This document shows, in pieces, positions 34,154-43,267 of a DNA stretch of 64,000 nucleotides. The position numbers and the translations under genes were made by a program. Source of the stretch: Candidatus Tectimicrobiota bacterium. Lineage in GTDB: Bacteria; JACPUC01. Position 1 is the stretch's first letter, and every line of letters starts with the position of its first letter. Location of the stretch: assembly GCA_016192455.1 (NCBI GenBank), contig JACPUC010000029.1:175975-239974 (forward strand), given 5' to 3'. Below the pieces are notes generated by a model that saw only the letters and a list, made by a program, of their open reading frames with translations, did no database searches and was not told the DNA's origin.

Positions 34154-35206
34154 TTACGGCGGCGCAACCTCCCCAGGCAGGGGAGGAACGCCCCGCGCCG
34201 CACCCCCAGGCAGCGCCGCCCGCAGGCGTTCCTGGCTGGCCCGATAGTTCGGCTGGGCATAGCAGTAGAGGCAGGTATTGACGCAGGTCTCGTACGTGCC
34301 GATGTCCACCGAGCGCGTGCAGAGGCAATCGGGGTAGCGCTGGCCGCGGTCGCGCGCCAGGCTGCACGGCTCGCCATCCGGATGGACCTCGCTCAGCACC
34401 CGGCCATCGACGCAGCCGCGCCGCGTCCCCTCCCCCACGTAGTCCTTCGGCGAGACGCAGACGCGCAGGTCGCCGCCGTGGCGGCGGCAGCGCTGCTCGA
34501 GTTCGGCGATGACGGCGTGCACCTGCCGGCGGCCGTGGCGCACGTAGGCAACGCCGACATCGCGGGCCCGCGACGCGACGCGCCGGTAGCCGGCTTCCAC
34601 GTAGGCGGTGCTGAACTTGGTCACCCCCAGCGCGCGGCAGCGCTCGATGATCGGCTCGAAGAGGGCCGCCTGCATGTTGCCGAGGCGCTCGCCCGTCGGG
34701 GTCTCGACCTCCAGGAGCGGATCAAAGCGCACTTCCACGGCAGCCGGCCGCAGGAGACCTTCACCGAAGAGCCGCCGCAGATCAGCGAGGATTTCTTGCG
34801 TCGGTTGCGTGTCGAGCTCCAGCGCCGTGCCCTGGAGCATCGTCAGGCTGAGCTGCAGGTAGAGCTGCCCGCCGTGCTCGAGGAGCTGCCGCGCGGCGCC
34901 GCGCACCTCGGCGTGGCGCGTGAGGTTGCGCAGCGAGCGTTTCACCCAGAGAACAAGCGAGTGGATCGAGGAGAGGCACTCGCCGCGCTCCTCGTAGCCT
35001 GCCCCGGCGATGCGCGCCCCGACGAGCGGATCGGTGCGCAAACGGGCGACCAGCTTCGCCGGCCGGCCGAGCAGCTCCTCGCGGCGCGAGGCGCTGACCA
35101 CCGTGCGCAGGCGCCGCGCTTCGACCAGCGTTGACCCAGCGCCGTCCTCGTCCGCGAGCCGACACCCTCCAGGGCCGCGATCGGGAAGAAGCGGCGGTTG
35201 TTTCAT
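34154..35206 (-). CDS. DUF1848 family protein (Fe-S, radical-SAM-like)
   Basis: A 350-residue protein. The conserved C-terminal segment (about residues 294-315) reads [10 protein letters not shown], then TYETC and CLYCYA, a Cys-rich block typical of DUF1848 proteins and reminiscent of radical-SAM CxxxCxxC clusters, although located near the C-terminus. The body has TIM-barrel-like segments ([16 protein letters not shown]). The N-terminal 40-90 region differs from well-known members. ATG 35206 is chosen because the upstream frame is not protein-like. The biochemical function of DUF1848 is not established. The gene is monocistronic and convergent with nothing nearby. Confidence 0.8.
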   Translation of the reverse strand: MKQPPLLPDRGPGGCRLADEDGAGSTLVEARRLRTVVSASRREELLGRPAKLVARLRTDPLVGARIAGAGYEERGECLSSIHSLVLWVKRSLRNLTRHAEVRGAARQLLEHGGQLYLQLSLTMLQGTALELDTQPTQEILADLRRLFGEGLLRPAAVEVRFDPLLEVETPTGERLGNMQAALFEPIIERCRALGVTKFSTAYVEAGYRRVASRARDVGVAYVRHGRRQVHAVIAELEQRCRRHGGDLRVCVSPKDYVGEGTRRGCVDGRVLSEVHPDGEPCSLARDRGQRYPDCLCTRSVDIGTYETCVNTCLYCYAQPNYRASQERLRAALPGGAARGVPPLPGEVAPP

Positions 35207-35526
35207 GGTCCTACCCGGGCAGGCATCGCGCCAGCCCCCTGCTGCCCCTTGCCACGTTCGCCTCCAACGACAGGACGAGCATAGAACGAGGCTCTCCGTC
35301 GCACAAGAGTTGCCTCGCTGGCTCAACCCTTGCAAAAAGCTCTTGCGAAAGCCGAATTGAAGGCCTATATACAAGCGCGTTTTGCCGCTTGCCGAGGAGC
35401 AGGCGGCACTTCTTTGCTGCAACGCGGCGCGTCGCCGCGGCGAGCGCCGGCGCCGGCTCACCCCATCCCCAACCCCCGATGAGGCACCCCCCTGGGGACC
35501 CAGGGGGAGCTTGGAGGACCCAACCC
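35207..35526. other. divergent intergenic region
   Basis: This is 320 bases between the minus-strand DUF1848 gene and the plus-strand PxxKW gene. The part 35280-35370 is less GC-rich and likely promoter-bearing, but no clear hexamers were found. No gene seen. Confidence 0.35.
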
Positions 35527-35805
35527 TTGGAATGCGTAACCATCAAGCAGGGTAGTAACTGTCAGTTCATGGTGAAGACCGGTTGCTGCTTCAACGGCGG
35601 CCAGTGTCACCCCATCGTCGAGAAGTGCGAAGGCTGCGCCCACATTCAGGACCTTCCCTCCGGCCGGTACTGCGATACCTACGCCCATCCTGCCATTAAA
35701 TGGATGTATGGCGCCTGCAACTTCGCCACCCACATCCAGCCCGAGCAGAAGCAGGAAGCCAAGAAGCTGAACCCCCTGAAAGCTTCGAAACGGGGCATCC
35801 GCTAA
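35527..35805 (+). CDS. PxxKW family cysteine-rich protein
   Basis: A 92-residue protein starting at TTG 35527, with GGAGG nine bases upstream. Family members begin ECVTIKQG, which here follows the TTG directly, so the upstream ATG-initiated frame is unnecessary. Nine cysteines are spread through the chain ([22 protein letters not shown]), and the name-giving PAIKW motif lies near residue 60. The Cys pattern suggests metal or Fe-S binding in the cytoplasm; the function is unknown. The family is mainly known from anaerobic deltaproteobacterial-type genomes. Next to it lies the MetE-like selenoprotein candidate, on the opposite strand and convergent. Confidence 0.85.
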   Translation: MECVTIKQGSNCQFMVKTGCCFNGGQCHPIVEKCEGCAHIQDLPSGRYCDTYAHPAIKWMYGACNFATHIQPEQKQEAKKLNPLKASKRGIR

Positions 35806-36031
35806 GCTCCCGGAACGCGCGGCAAGCGTCACGAAGCCCGGGTTGCCACGCTCCCGCAGGCAAACCATGGCGGGGAGGGGTGTGCCCGCGGCCGCAGTCA
35901 GACGCCGAGCCTCTCCGGGCGGCGCAGCAGCTCGCGCGGCCACGGAAGAGCCCCGGCCCGCGCCAGGAACGTTTCCTCCCGATCCCACCAGCCAGGACGC
36001 GCATTCCAACCTCAACCCCGATGAGGCGGCG

Positions 36032-37159
36032 CTACGAGCCTTCTTCCCAGACCTGTCGCGCCGTCTGCGCCACCAGGCGCAGCTTCTCCTCCTGGTCCCG
36101 CGGCGAGAGGCGGTTGCCAAGCACCGAGCTGGCGAAGCCACACTGCGGACTCAGCGCCAGGCGCTCCAAGGGGATGTAGCGGCTCGCCGCGCGGATGCGC
36201 GCCGTCAGCTCCTCGGTGGTTTCCCGCCGCGGCGACTTCGTCGTCACCAGCCCCAGCACCACCACCTTCCCCTCCGGCACGTGGCGCAAGGGCTCGAACG
36301 ATCCCGAGCGCTCGTCATCGTACTCGAGAAGCAGGCGCTCGGCGCGGATGCCGCGAAAGATCGGCTCGGCGATCGGCTCGTAGCCGCCCGAGGCCAGCCA
36401 CCGGCTGGCCTGGTTGCCGCGTCAAAGGTGGAAGCCGAAGGTGACCCCCGCGGCCGCTTCGAGCACCGCGTTGTCCAGCTCGATCCCCTGGCGCAGCCAG
36501 CGCTCCACGCTCCAGCCCCGCCCTTCATAAAAGGGACGGGTGCGTGGATCGAGGAGCAAGGGGTAGTGCGGCGCGTCGAGTTGCAGGTAGCGCGCGCCGA
36601 GCTGCGCCAGCTCCGCCACCTCCTGGCGCAGCATGTCCACCACGTCGGCAAGAAAGCCCTCCAGCGTGGGGTAAACCCAGGTGGAGCGCTCCGGCGACCA
36701 GAAGTTCGCCCACAGGCTGGGGCTGGGCAGGGTGATCTTCGGCACCAGCGCGGTGCCGGCAAGGCACTCCCGAAAGGAGAGAAACTCTCCCGCCGACAGG
36801 GAGCGCCGGCGCCGCAGCCGACCGACCACCCCCAGCCCCGCCGGCCGCGGCGCGCGCCAGGACCCCACCTCGTTGCTCCCCTGCCAGTCACCCCAGACGA
36901 ACGCCTCCAGGCCGACCGGGCCGAACCCCTCGACGGCCTCCGTCATCTGGCTCTGGAAGGAGAGGCGGCGCATCTCGCCATCGGTGACGATCTCCAGCCC
37001 CGCCTCCTGCTGCAGGCGGATCGCCGCCTCGACGGCGCGGTCCTCCTCCGCCCGCAGCATCTCCGCGCTCAGCGTGCCGGCGGCGAAGGCTTGCCGCGCT
37101 TCTAGCAGCTCCGGGGGGCGCAGCAGGCTCCCCACCGTCTCCGCATGGGCGCTGATCAT
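36032..37159 (-). CDS. MetE-like (COG0620) methyltransferase with in-frame TGA at the zinc-ligand position: candidate selenoprotein
   Basis: A single reading frame of 376 codons contains one TGA, at codon 246 (36422-36424). Translation before it ends GVTFGFHL and resumes RGNQASRWLASGGYEP in the same frame. In cobalamin-independent methionine-synthase-like proteins this place is H(L/I)CRGN, where His and Cys bind zinc, so TGA replaces exactly the metal-binding Cys. The second Cys ligand is kept (SPQCGF, Cys340), and the rest of the family sequence is intact to the stop. A perfect hairpin follows the TGA (annotated as SECIS-like). The start is ATG 37159 with GGAGGGTGCC upstream. The expected activity is zinc-dependent (or Sec-zinc) methyl or alkyl transfer. 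A nonsense mutation or sequencing error is the alternative. Confidence 0.75.
36391..36411 (-). promoter_or_regulatory. putative bacterial SECIS element
   Basis: On the minus strand, 10 bases after the TGA, a perfect 9-bp stem forms: AGGCCAGCC, loop GGT, GGCTGGCCT. The loop begins 19 bases after the TGA and its first base is G. These values fall in the range generally described for bacterial SECIS elements (loop roughly 16-37 bases from UGA, with a G in the first two loop positions). No other hairpin this strong occurs near the TGA. In GC-rich DNA a chance hairpin is possible. Confidence 0.6.
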
Positions 37160-37368
37160 GGCACCCTCCGAAGTTCCGGTCGCGTCGCCTGGGCATCGTG
37201 CCGCCCAGGCTTGTTTCTTTCGCGCCTCTGCGGCACGATAGACGCGGCCAGCACCTGCCACTCGAGCGCGCTTCCATGTGCTGACGTGACGGCCACCTCC
37301 TCCATGGGGTCGCCGGGTGAGGGGAGTATCTTGTACGACGCCCAAGGACATTCGCAAGGAGACGCACC

Positions 37369-38199
37369 ATGACGAAGAGCTACAAGACAGTCCTCGTGGA
37401 AATCAAGGACGGCATCGGCAAGGTGAGCTTCAACCGGCCCGAGAAGAAGAACGCCATGAGCCCACAGCTCCACCGCGACAGGGCCGCGGCGCTGCAGGAC
37501 CTGAAGTACAACGACGAGGCCCGCGTCGTTGTCCTCACCGGGGTGGGGGAGAGCTGGTCGGCGGGGATGGACCTGAAGGAGTACTTCTACGAGCTGCGCG
37601 ACAAGCCGAAGGAGTGGGAGCAGGTCCGGCTGATCGCCAATAGCTGGATGACCGACGCCTTGCAGAACTACCCCAAACCAACCATCGCCGCCGTCAACGG
37701 CTGGGTCTTCGGCGGCGCCTTCGTGCCCCTCATCTCGTGCGATCTGGCGATCGCGCTTGCCGACGCGAAGTTCGGACTCTCCGAGATCAACTTCGGCCTC
37801 ATCCCGGGTGGCACCGTGACGCGCATGCTCATCGACATGCTGCGCCCGCGCGACGCCCTCTACTACATCCTCACGGGACGCTCCTTCGACGGCCGCAAGG
37901 CAACCGAGATCGGCCTGGTGAACTACTGCGTCGACACCCTGGACGATCTGTGGGCCGAGATCAACGACCTCGGCAAGGAGCTCTGCGGCAAGCACCCCGT
38001 GGCCCTGCAGCTCGCCAAGGAGCTCTACCGCAACAGCCGCCGTATGGACTACCAGCAAGCCTACGACTACTCCATCGCCAAGGTGGCGCAGCTCACCGAA
38101 CTCGAAAAGGGTGAGTGGTACGACCAGGGGATCGTGCGCTTCAAGAAGGGCGAGTTCCGGCCCGGCATGGGGCACTACGACCGCGGCAAGAACGTGTAG
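37369..38199 (+). CDS. p-hydroxycinnamoyl-CoA hydratase/lyase-type enoyl-CoA hydratase
   Basis: A 276-residue crotonase-fold protein. The segment GESWSAGMDLKEYF is the hallmark of hydroxycinnamoyl-CoA hydratase-lyase (HCHL/Ech), which converts feruloyl- or coumaroyl-CoA to vanillin or hydroxybenzaldehyde plus acetyl-CoA. The oxyanion-hole helix (NGWVFGGAFVPLISCDLAIA) and SEINFGLIPGG with the catalytic Glu are present, as is a C-terminal QGIVRFKKGEFRPG like that of HCHL proteins. Length is normal. AAGGAG lies just upstream of ATG 37369. It is divergent from the MetE-like gene; a CoA ligase encoded 2 kb away could supply its substrate. Confidence 0.78.
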   Translation: MTKSYKTVLVEIKDGIGKVSFNRPEKKNAMSPQLHRDRAAALQDLKYNDEARVVVLTGVGESWSAGMDLKEYFYELRDKPKEWEQVRLIANSWMTDALQNYPKPTIAAVNGWVFGGAFVPLISCDLAIALADAKFGLSEINFGLIPGGTVTRMLIDMLRPRDALYYILTGRSFDGRKATEIGLVNYCVDTLDDLWAEINDLGKELCGKHPVALQLAKELYRNSRRMDYQQAYDYSIAKVAQLTELEKGEWYDQGIVRFKKGEFRPGMGHYDRGKNV

Positions 38200-38261
38200 C
38201 AAGGTGGGGGCGCCCGTTTCTCACCCGATGAGGCGGGGGAACTCCGGCGGCGGCAGGGGGG

Positions 38262-39958
38262 TTACCCGCGTTTCTGCTCTGCCAGCGACCCGGCGCGGCG
38301 CGCCCACGGCAGACCAGCTTCGAGGAAGGCCCGCCGCACGGCGACGGCGAGGCGTTTCCCCACCGTCTCCTCCTCATCGACGACGACCTGGGCGCCGGCC
38401 AGCGTGAACTCCTGCGTAAACTCATGGTAGCGCGCCCGCACCACCACCGGCACGTGCGGCGCCAGGCTCTTTGCCGCGTACAGCACCTGCAAGGCGCTGC
38501 GGTGGTCGGGCACCGTGCAGACCACGGCGTGCGCCGTCTCGACCTGGGCGTGGCGCAGCACCTCCACCTGGGCGGCATCGCCGAGCTGCGCCGGCAGGCC
38601 CTGTTGCCGCGCCAGCGCGACGTTGCGGGGTTGCAGGTCGATGATGAGGAGCGGCAGGCCCCAGGCGCTCAACACGTCAGCGAGCCGCTGCCCGGCCGGC
38701 CCGAAGCCGATCACCACCACGTGCCCCTCGAGGGAGGTACGCCGCCCGCCCTCGGCGTCGCGCGGCACCCCGGCGGACCGGGGGCGCAGCCGCCGCTCCA
38801 CCCACCGTCCCACGCTCGGCGCCACCGCCACCTCATACGGCGTGAGGAAGAGCGTCACCACGGGACCGACACGAAGAGGAGGAAGGTGTCGTCGGCGATC
38901 ACCCCTCTCTCCACCGCTTCCTCGGCCATGACGAAGGAGAATTCCCCTACCTGCGCTAGGCAGAGGCCCATAGCCATCGCATGCCGCAGCGGGTAACGGA
39001 GGAGCACGGCCACCCCCGCCGCCAGCAGCGCCTTGCCCACCACGATCGCCCCCGCCAGCCCCGCCACCAGCCGCCAGTGCTCCAGCAGCCAGCCGGGGTG
39101 CGCCACCATGCCGAGCGAGGCGAAGAAGAGGGTGGCGAAGAGGGTGCGCAGCGCCCCCACGTCGGCGCGAATTTGCAGCGCAAACGGCGACTCCGCCAGG
39201 AGAACGCCGGCGAAGAACGCTCCCACCGCCGGTGACAGCCCCAGCCGGTGCGCCGCCCATGCCGAGCCGAGCGCCAGGATCGCCGCCAGCAGGATCAACA
39301 GCTCGCGATTGCGCGACAGCACCGTGGTGCCGAAGAGCCGCGGCAGGAGGTAGGTGCTCGTCAGGTAGAACGCCCCCGCCAGGCCCACGATGAGGAGGAG
39401 GGCGCGCCCGACGACCGCCGGCACGCCCGCGGCCGACGTGGCTCCCCCCAGGATGGAGATGAGGAGGACCAGCGGCACCACCGCCACATCCTGCAGCAGC
39501 AGGATGCCGAGCGCCCCCCGACCGTGGACGCTGTCAATTTCGGCCCGATCGAGGAGAACGCGCAGGACGCACGCCGTGCTGCTCAGGGAGACCATGGCGG
39601 CGACGGCGATGGTCGGGGTGGGGGCCATGCCCACTGCCCAGCCTACGGCGGCGGCCGCCCCACCGGTAAGGAGGAGCTGCAACGTCCCGCCGCCCAGGCC
39701 GATGCGCCCCAGCCGCAGCAGGCGGCGCAGCGAAAACTCCAGGCCGATGGCGAAGAGGAGCAGGGCGACACCGAGCTCGGCCAGGCCGCGCACCACCTCC
39801 TCGCCATGCACGAGGTTCAGCGCCCGCGGCCCCAGGAGCATCCCCGCCAGCAGGTAGCCGAGGATGGCGTTCTGCCGCAGGCGCTCGAAGACTACCCCGA
39901 GGAGGAGCGCCGCGGCGAGCACGACGAGGTAATCGGTGAGGTAGGTCCAGATGCTCAT
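38262..39958 (-). pseudogene. KefB/CPA2-type cation:proton antiporter with TrkA-N domain, frameshifted
   Basis: The N-terminal about 365 residues (from ATG 39958) form the multi-helix CPA2 exchanger domain (ILGYLLAGMLLGP, LLLFAIGLEFSLRRL, FFAGVLLAES). The frame then ends ...LLFVSVPW at the TGA at 38855-38857. The missing remainder continues at once in another frame as VVTLFLTPYEVAVAPSVG and runs through a Rossmann TrkA-N domain (GFGPAGQRLAD) to the stop at 38262. One G missing from the run near 38860-38863 (VPVV would be restored) explains everything. It may be a real loss-of-function mutation or a consensus error. The intact protein of about 565 residues would exchange K+ or Na+ for H+. Confidence 0.8.
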
Positions 39959-40099
39959 GGCCTGGAAAGCAGGTGGCGCAACGGGCCGCTTTGTGGTGTG
40001 CGGACGCCGCGAGGACGGCGATCCCGGCATGGCTGACGGGGCGGCCGCGCCCTCCACTCGGACCGGGAGCCATCCTGTCGGCGCCTCCCCGCCCGCGTC

Positions 40100-41716
40100 T
40101 CAACGCAGCTTCAGACCCAGGAGCCGGCAGCCCTCCTGGCGCAGCTCCTGCTTGCGCACCTTGCCTGAAGCCGTGAGGGGGAACTGATCGGTGAAGTGGA
40201 CGTAGCGCGGAATCTTGTAGCCGGCGATGCGGCCCTTGCAATACGCCTTCAGGCTCTCAGCCGTAAGGTCGGCGCCGGGACGCAGCTCCACGAACGCCAT
40301 GCCGACTTCGCCGTAGAGATCGTCCGGCACGCCCACCAGCCATACCTGCTCGATGTCGGGGTGGCGGTGCAGGAAGTTCTCCACCTCCGCCGGGTAGACG
40401 TTGCTGCCGCCCCGGATGTACATCTCCTTCAGGCGGCCGGTCATGCGCAGGTGGCTATCCGGCTCCTGCGCGAAGAGGTCGCCGGTGCGCAGCCAGCCGT
40501 CCGGCGTGATGGCGCGCGCTGTCTCCTCGGGAAGGTTGTAGTAGCCGCGCGTGACATTGAGGCCGCGCAGCCAGAGCTCCCCGGAGACGCCGGGCGGCAC
40601 GTCCTCGCCGGTCTGCGGCTCCACGATGCGCCCCTCGAGGTAGTCGTGCAGCACCCCCAGGGTGGTGGCGAGCTGTTCGGGGGTATCCCCCGGAAGGGCC
40701 GCCGACGCCCCCATCGTCTCCGACATGCCGAAGCCGGTGGAGACCCGCGCGCCGGGGAACTGCCGCATGATCTCCTCGATCAGAGCCGGGGTGGCGGGGG
40801 CGCCGCCGAAGTACACCACCCGCAGTGTCGAGCGGTCGCGCCGCGCGAACTCGGGGCGCGCCATCATCATCTGGTACATCGTCGGGGTGCCGGAGACCAT
40901 GGTGACGCCCTCCCGCTCGATGATCTCCAGGGCGCGCTGCGCATTGAACGTCGCCAGCACCACGGTGGCGGCGCCGGCGTGCAGGGGCCCGTTCACCCCG
41001 TACGAGAAGCCCATGATGTGGAAGTAGGGACCGAGGACGAGGATGCGATCAGTGGGAGCGAGAGTGCGGGAGAGCCTCAGGGCGCTGAGCAGCACCTGCC
41101 CCTGATCGTGCATCGCCCCCTTCGCCACGCCGGTGGTGCCGGAGGTGTAGATGATGAGGGCGAGGTCATCCGGCGTCACGGCGGCGCGCCGCGCCTCGAG
41201 GTGCGAGGCGCTGACGCCCTGCCCGGACCCCTCGAAGGCCGCCAGCGTCATCCCCCCCGGGAACGGCTCGTGACCCAGGCTGACGACCTGCCGCAGCTTC
41301 GGCAGCGCCGCGTCGCCAACGCGGCTGATGATCTCGCCGAGCATGGCGTGGTAGTTGATGCCGACGAACTCCGGCATGGTGAAGAAGAGGACGCTGTCGG
41401 ACTGCCGCAGGCAGTACGCCAGCTCCTCCACCTTGTAGCGCGTGTTCACCGGCACGAGCACGGCGCCGACCTGCATGACGGCAAGCTGCACGGCCAGCCA
41501 CTCCGGGCAGTTCCGCAGCAGGGCCGCCACGTGCTCGCCGCGCCGCACCCCATGCGCCAGGAGGGCGCGCGCCAGGGACGTGCTGCGCTCGGAGAGATGG
41601 CGGTAGGTCCAGCGGTCTTCTCCATCAATCGCCGCGGGCGCCTCGGGGTCGCGCTGCACGACCTCGCAGAAATGCGGCCACACCGTTTGGGTCGGCCGGG
41701 TCATCACCGTGCTCAT
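40100..41716 (-). CDS. AMP-dependent acyl/aryl-CoA ligase
   Basis: A 538-residue ANL enzyme. It has IIYTSGTTGVAKG (nucleotide-binding loop), GFGMSETMG, GYYNLPEET, WLRTGDLF, MTGRLKEMYIRGG (hinge) and C-terminal TASGKVRKQEL with the catalytic Lys. It differs clearly from the ligase at the left of the window. ATG 41716 is chosen because GGAG lies 6 bases upstream and the long upstream frame is low-complexity. Together with the hydratase/lyase gene nearby, it could activate hydroxycinnamates such as ferulate or coumarate, but fatty acids cannot be excluded. It is transcribed toward the frameshifted antiporter gene. Confidence 0.9.
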   Translation of the reverse strand: MSTVMTRPTQTVWPHFCEVVQRDPEAPAAIDGEDRWTYRHLSERSTSLARALLAHGVRRGEHVAALLRNCPEWLAVQLAVMQVGAVLVPVNTRYKVEELAYCLRQSDSVLFFTMPEFVGINYHAMLGEIISRVGDAALPKLRQVVSLGHEPFPGGMTLAAFEGSGQGVSASHLEARRAAVTPDDLALIIYTSGTTGVAKGAMHDQGQVLLSALRLSRTLAPTDRILVLGPYFHIMGFSYGVNGPLHAGAATVVLATFNAQRALEIIEREGVTMVSGTPTMYQMMMARPEFARRDRSTLRVVYFGGAPATPALIEEIMRQFPGARVSTGFGMSETMGASAALPGDTPEQLATTLGVLHDYLEGRIVEPQTGEDVPPGVSGELWLRGLNVTRGYYNLPEETARAITPDGWLRTGDLFAQEPDSHLRMTGRLKEMYIRGGSNVYPAEVENFLHRHPDIEQVWLVGVPDDLYGEVGMAFVELRPGADLTAESLKAYCKGRIAGYKIPRYVHFTDQFPLTASGKVRKQELRQEGCRLLGLKLR

Positions 41717-42069
41717 CCGTACTCCAAGCGAAACGGCGGCGGGCAGGCGCGCGCTGGGCACGCCGGGCACTGCCGGCGCCGCCAGCCTTGACGGCGCGTC
41801 GTCGAGGGATTCCCGGAGACCGCCGGCAGAAGGCGATCCCTCCTGGGCTGGAGCGGCCCCGCCGGCTATCATAGCGCGTCGGCGGGGCGGCGCAAGGTCT
41901 GCCACGCGAATGGCGCAGAGCAGCGGCAACTCTCCACGAAGGAAGCAAAAAGAGCAGGCGGGGCCGCCTGCTCTTTTTGCTTGCGTGGGGCTGGCTCGGC
42001 TCCCACCTCCCTCCGTAGGCTCAGCCGAAGCTGTGTCTGGCCTTGAGCGCCGCACTCCTCGCTGGACGC
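41717..42069. other. intergenic region with a bidirectional terminator
   Basis: This 353-base gap holds the perfect terminator hairpin at 41945-41980 (annotated separately) and the ribosome site of the CoA ligase. The open frame across it is GC-biased and not protein-like. Confidence 0.5.
41945..41980. terminator. bidirectional Rho-independent terminator
   Basis: A perfect 17-bp stem (GCAAAAAGAGCAGGCGG pairing with its complement) with a GG loop has A5 on the left arm and T5 on the right, so it can terminate in both directions. On the minus strand it lies about 90 bases past the stop of the small secreted-protein gene, which it most likely ends. Confidence 0.85.
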
Positions 42070-42408
42070 CTAGAAGTTCGCCGGCATTAAGAAGATCGCC
42101 TGCTCCTGGCGCAGGAGGTAGGAGTCGAGGCTGCTCTGCTCTGGGCTCGAAACCTGGGCCGCGGCCCTGCTGCCGTCACTCATCACCTTGTCGGCGCCGG
42201 GCTGCTTGGCAGAGGTCTCGGCAACACGCACCGCCGAGCCGCGCATCGTGGCTGCCGCGGTGAGCTCGGCAGCCTCCAGCTTGAGCTGCTCCACGAACAG
42301 GATATCAGCGCTGGAGAAGTAATCATCGGCGCGGGCGATGGTCCCGAACCCCACCATAAAGAGCAGCGCCGCCGCCATTGCCACACCCTTGAACATCTCC
42401 TTTCGCAT
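42070..42408 (-). CDS. small exported protein of unknown function
   Basis: A 112-residue protein. It has a clear signal peptide (KGVAMAAALLFMVGFGTIARA, residues about 7-27) followed by a mature chain of about 85 residues. The chain is predicted helical and rich in Ala, Ser, Glu and Gln, with no Cys and no recognised motif. The start is well supported: AAGGAG lies 6 bases upstream of ATG 42408. A perfect terminator follows the gene, and 860 bases without a gene precede it, so it is a self-contained transcription unit. No family was recognised. Confidence 0.7.
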   Translation of the reverse strand: MRKEMFKGVAMAAALLFMVGFGTIARADDYFSSADILFVEQLKLEAAELTAAATMRGSAVRVAETSAKQPGADKVMSDGSRAAAQVSSPEQSSLDSYLLRQEQAIFLMPANF

Positions 42409-43267
42409 GGTCTCTCCTTCGGCTCGCGCGGAACGATCTTCGTCCGCAGGGAGCTCGCTAGGTACTTCGGGTTATCCTTAAAAGCTTCCGATGCTTTCCT
42501 GGGCTGAGAAGTTGGCCAACTCTCGTACGCTCACTGTTGCCTCTGTAACATCGATCCCCGTGCAGATATTCCTCCGGGTCATGAAAAATTTGTTCACTGG
42601 TCTGCCGCGCTCCTCCTCATGGCCGCGCCGGTGCTCAGAAGAGTCGCGCACCAATGGAGGTGCGGCGCCAGCGGCGAGGAAGCTGCTCGGCTTTGCCGGC
42701 CTGAACGCCTGGCGAAGGGCCAGAAAGGCGCGCCAGGGCGACCATCCGCCCGGCGGCGCTCCGCCGCGAAGAAGGGAAAGAGCTTGCAGTGAATCCTTGC
42801 GATGCGGAAAGGAGGTTCTGACGGCAGGAAAATTTGCAACGCGGAGGTACCTTGCTGCAAAACTGAAAGTGAGAAATTCTTGACTTTACACGCGAGGTTC
42901 CACGGTAGTCAGAAGGGAGAGCATTGCGGAAACGGCGAGCTGCTCGTCTGATAAAAACGATGCAGGGCGTCGAAGTAGTGAGATGCTGTTAAACTTGCAC
43001 CGAGGCAAGAAGTCGCAGTATTCCCCTGGGCAGGATCTTTTTTCTCCCCTTTTTGCCCTCGAGGACGCTCTCGAGAAGCTGGGTTCAACGGCGAGAACAT
43101 GGTACGATGGCGGCAAGCGGCCCGCTGCGCCGCGCCAGGCGTCGGCGCGGCAGACCCGCCGCGACGCTGCTCGTGTCGGGACCTTGCGGGGCATGGCTGG
43201 CTTGGCGCCCGGGCCGCGGCGCGCTGGTCGGGAAGGCGCCCCGCCGCGGCATGACGAAAGGCCCCTC
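42409..43267. other. 859-base intergenic region with AT-richer stretches
   Basis: This region separates the divergent small secreted-protein gene and the first glmS. It is clearly less GC-rich than its surroundings, especially at 42460-42600 and 42830-43050, and must hold promoters for both genes. A 10-base palindrome GTTGGCCAAC is at 42511-42520, and a TTGACT hexamer near 42881 lacks a good -10. Open frames here do not look like protein. Confidence 0.45.

Noticed and set aside
42491-42883. Plus-strand 130-codon open frame before the first glmS
   Set aside because: No ribosome site, no recognisable motif, composition unlike neighbouring proteins.
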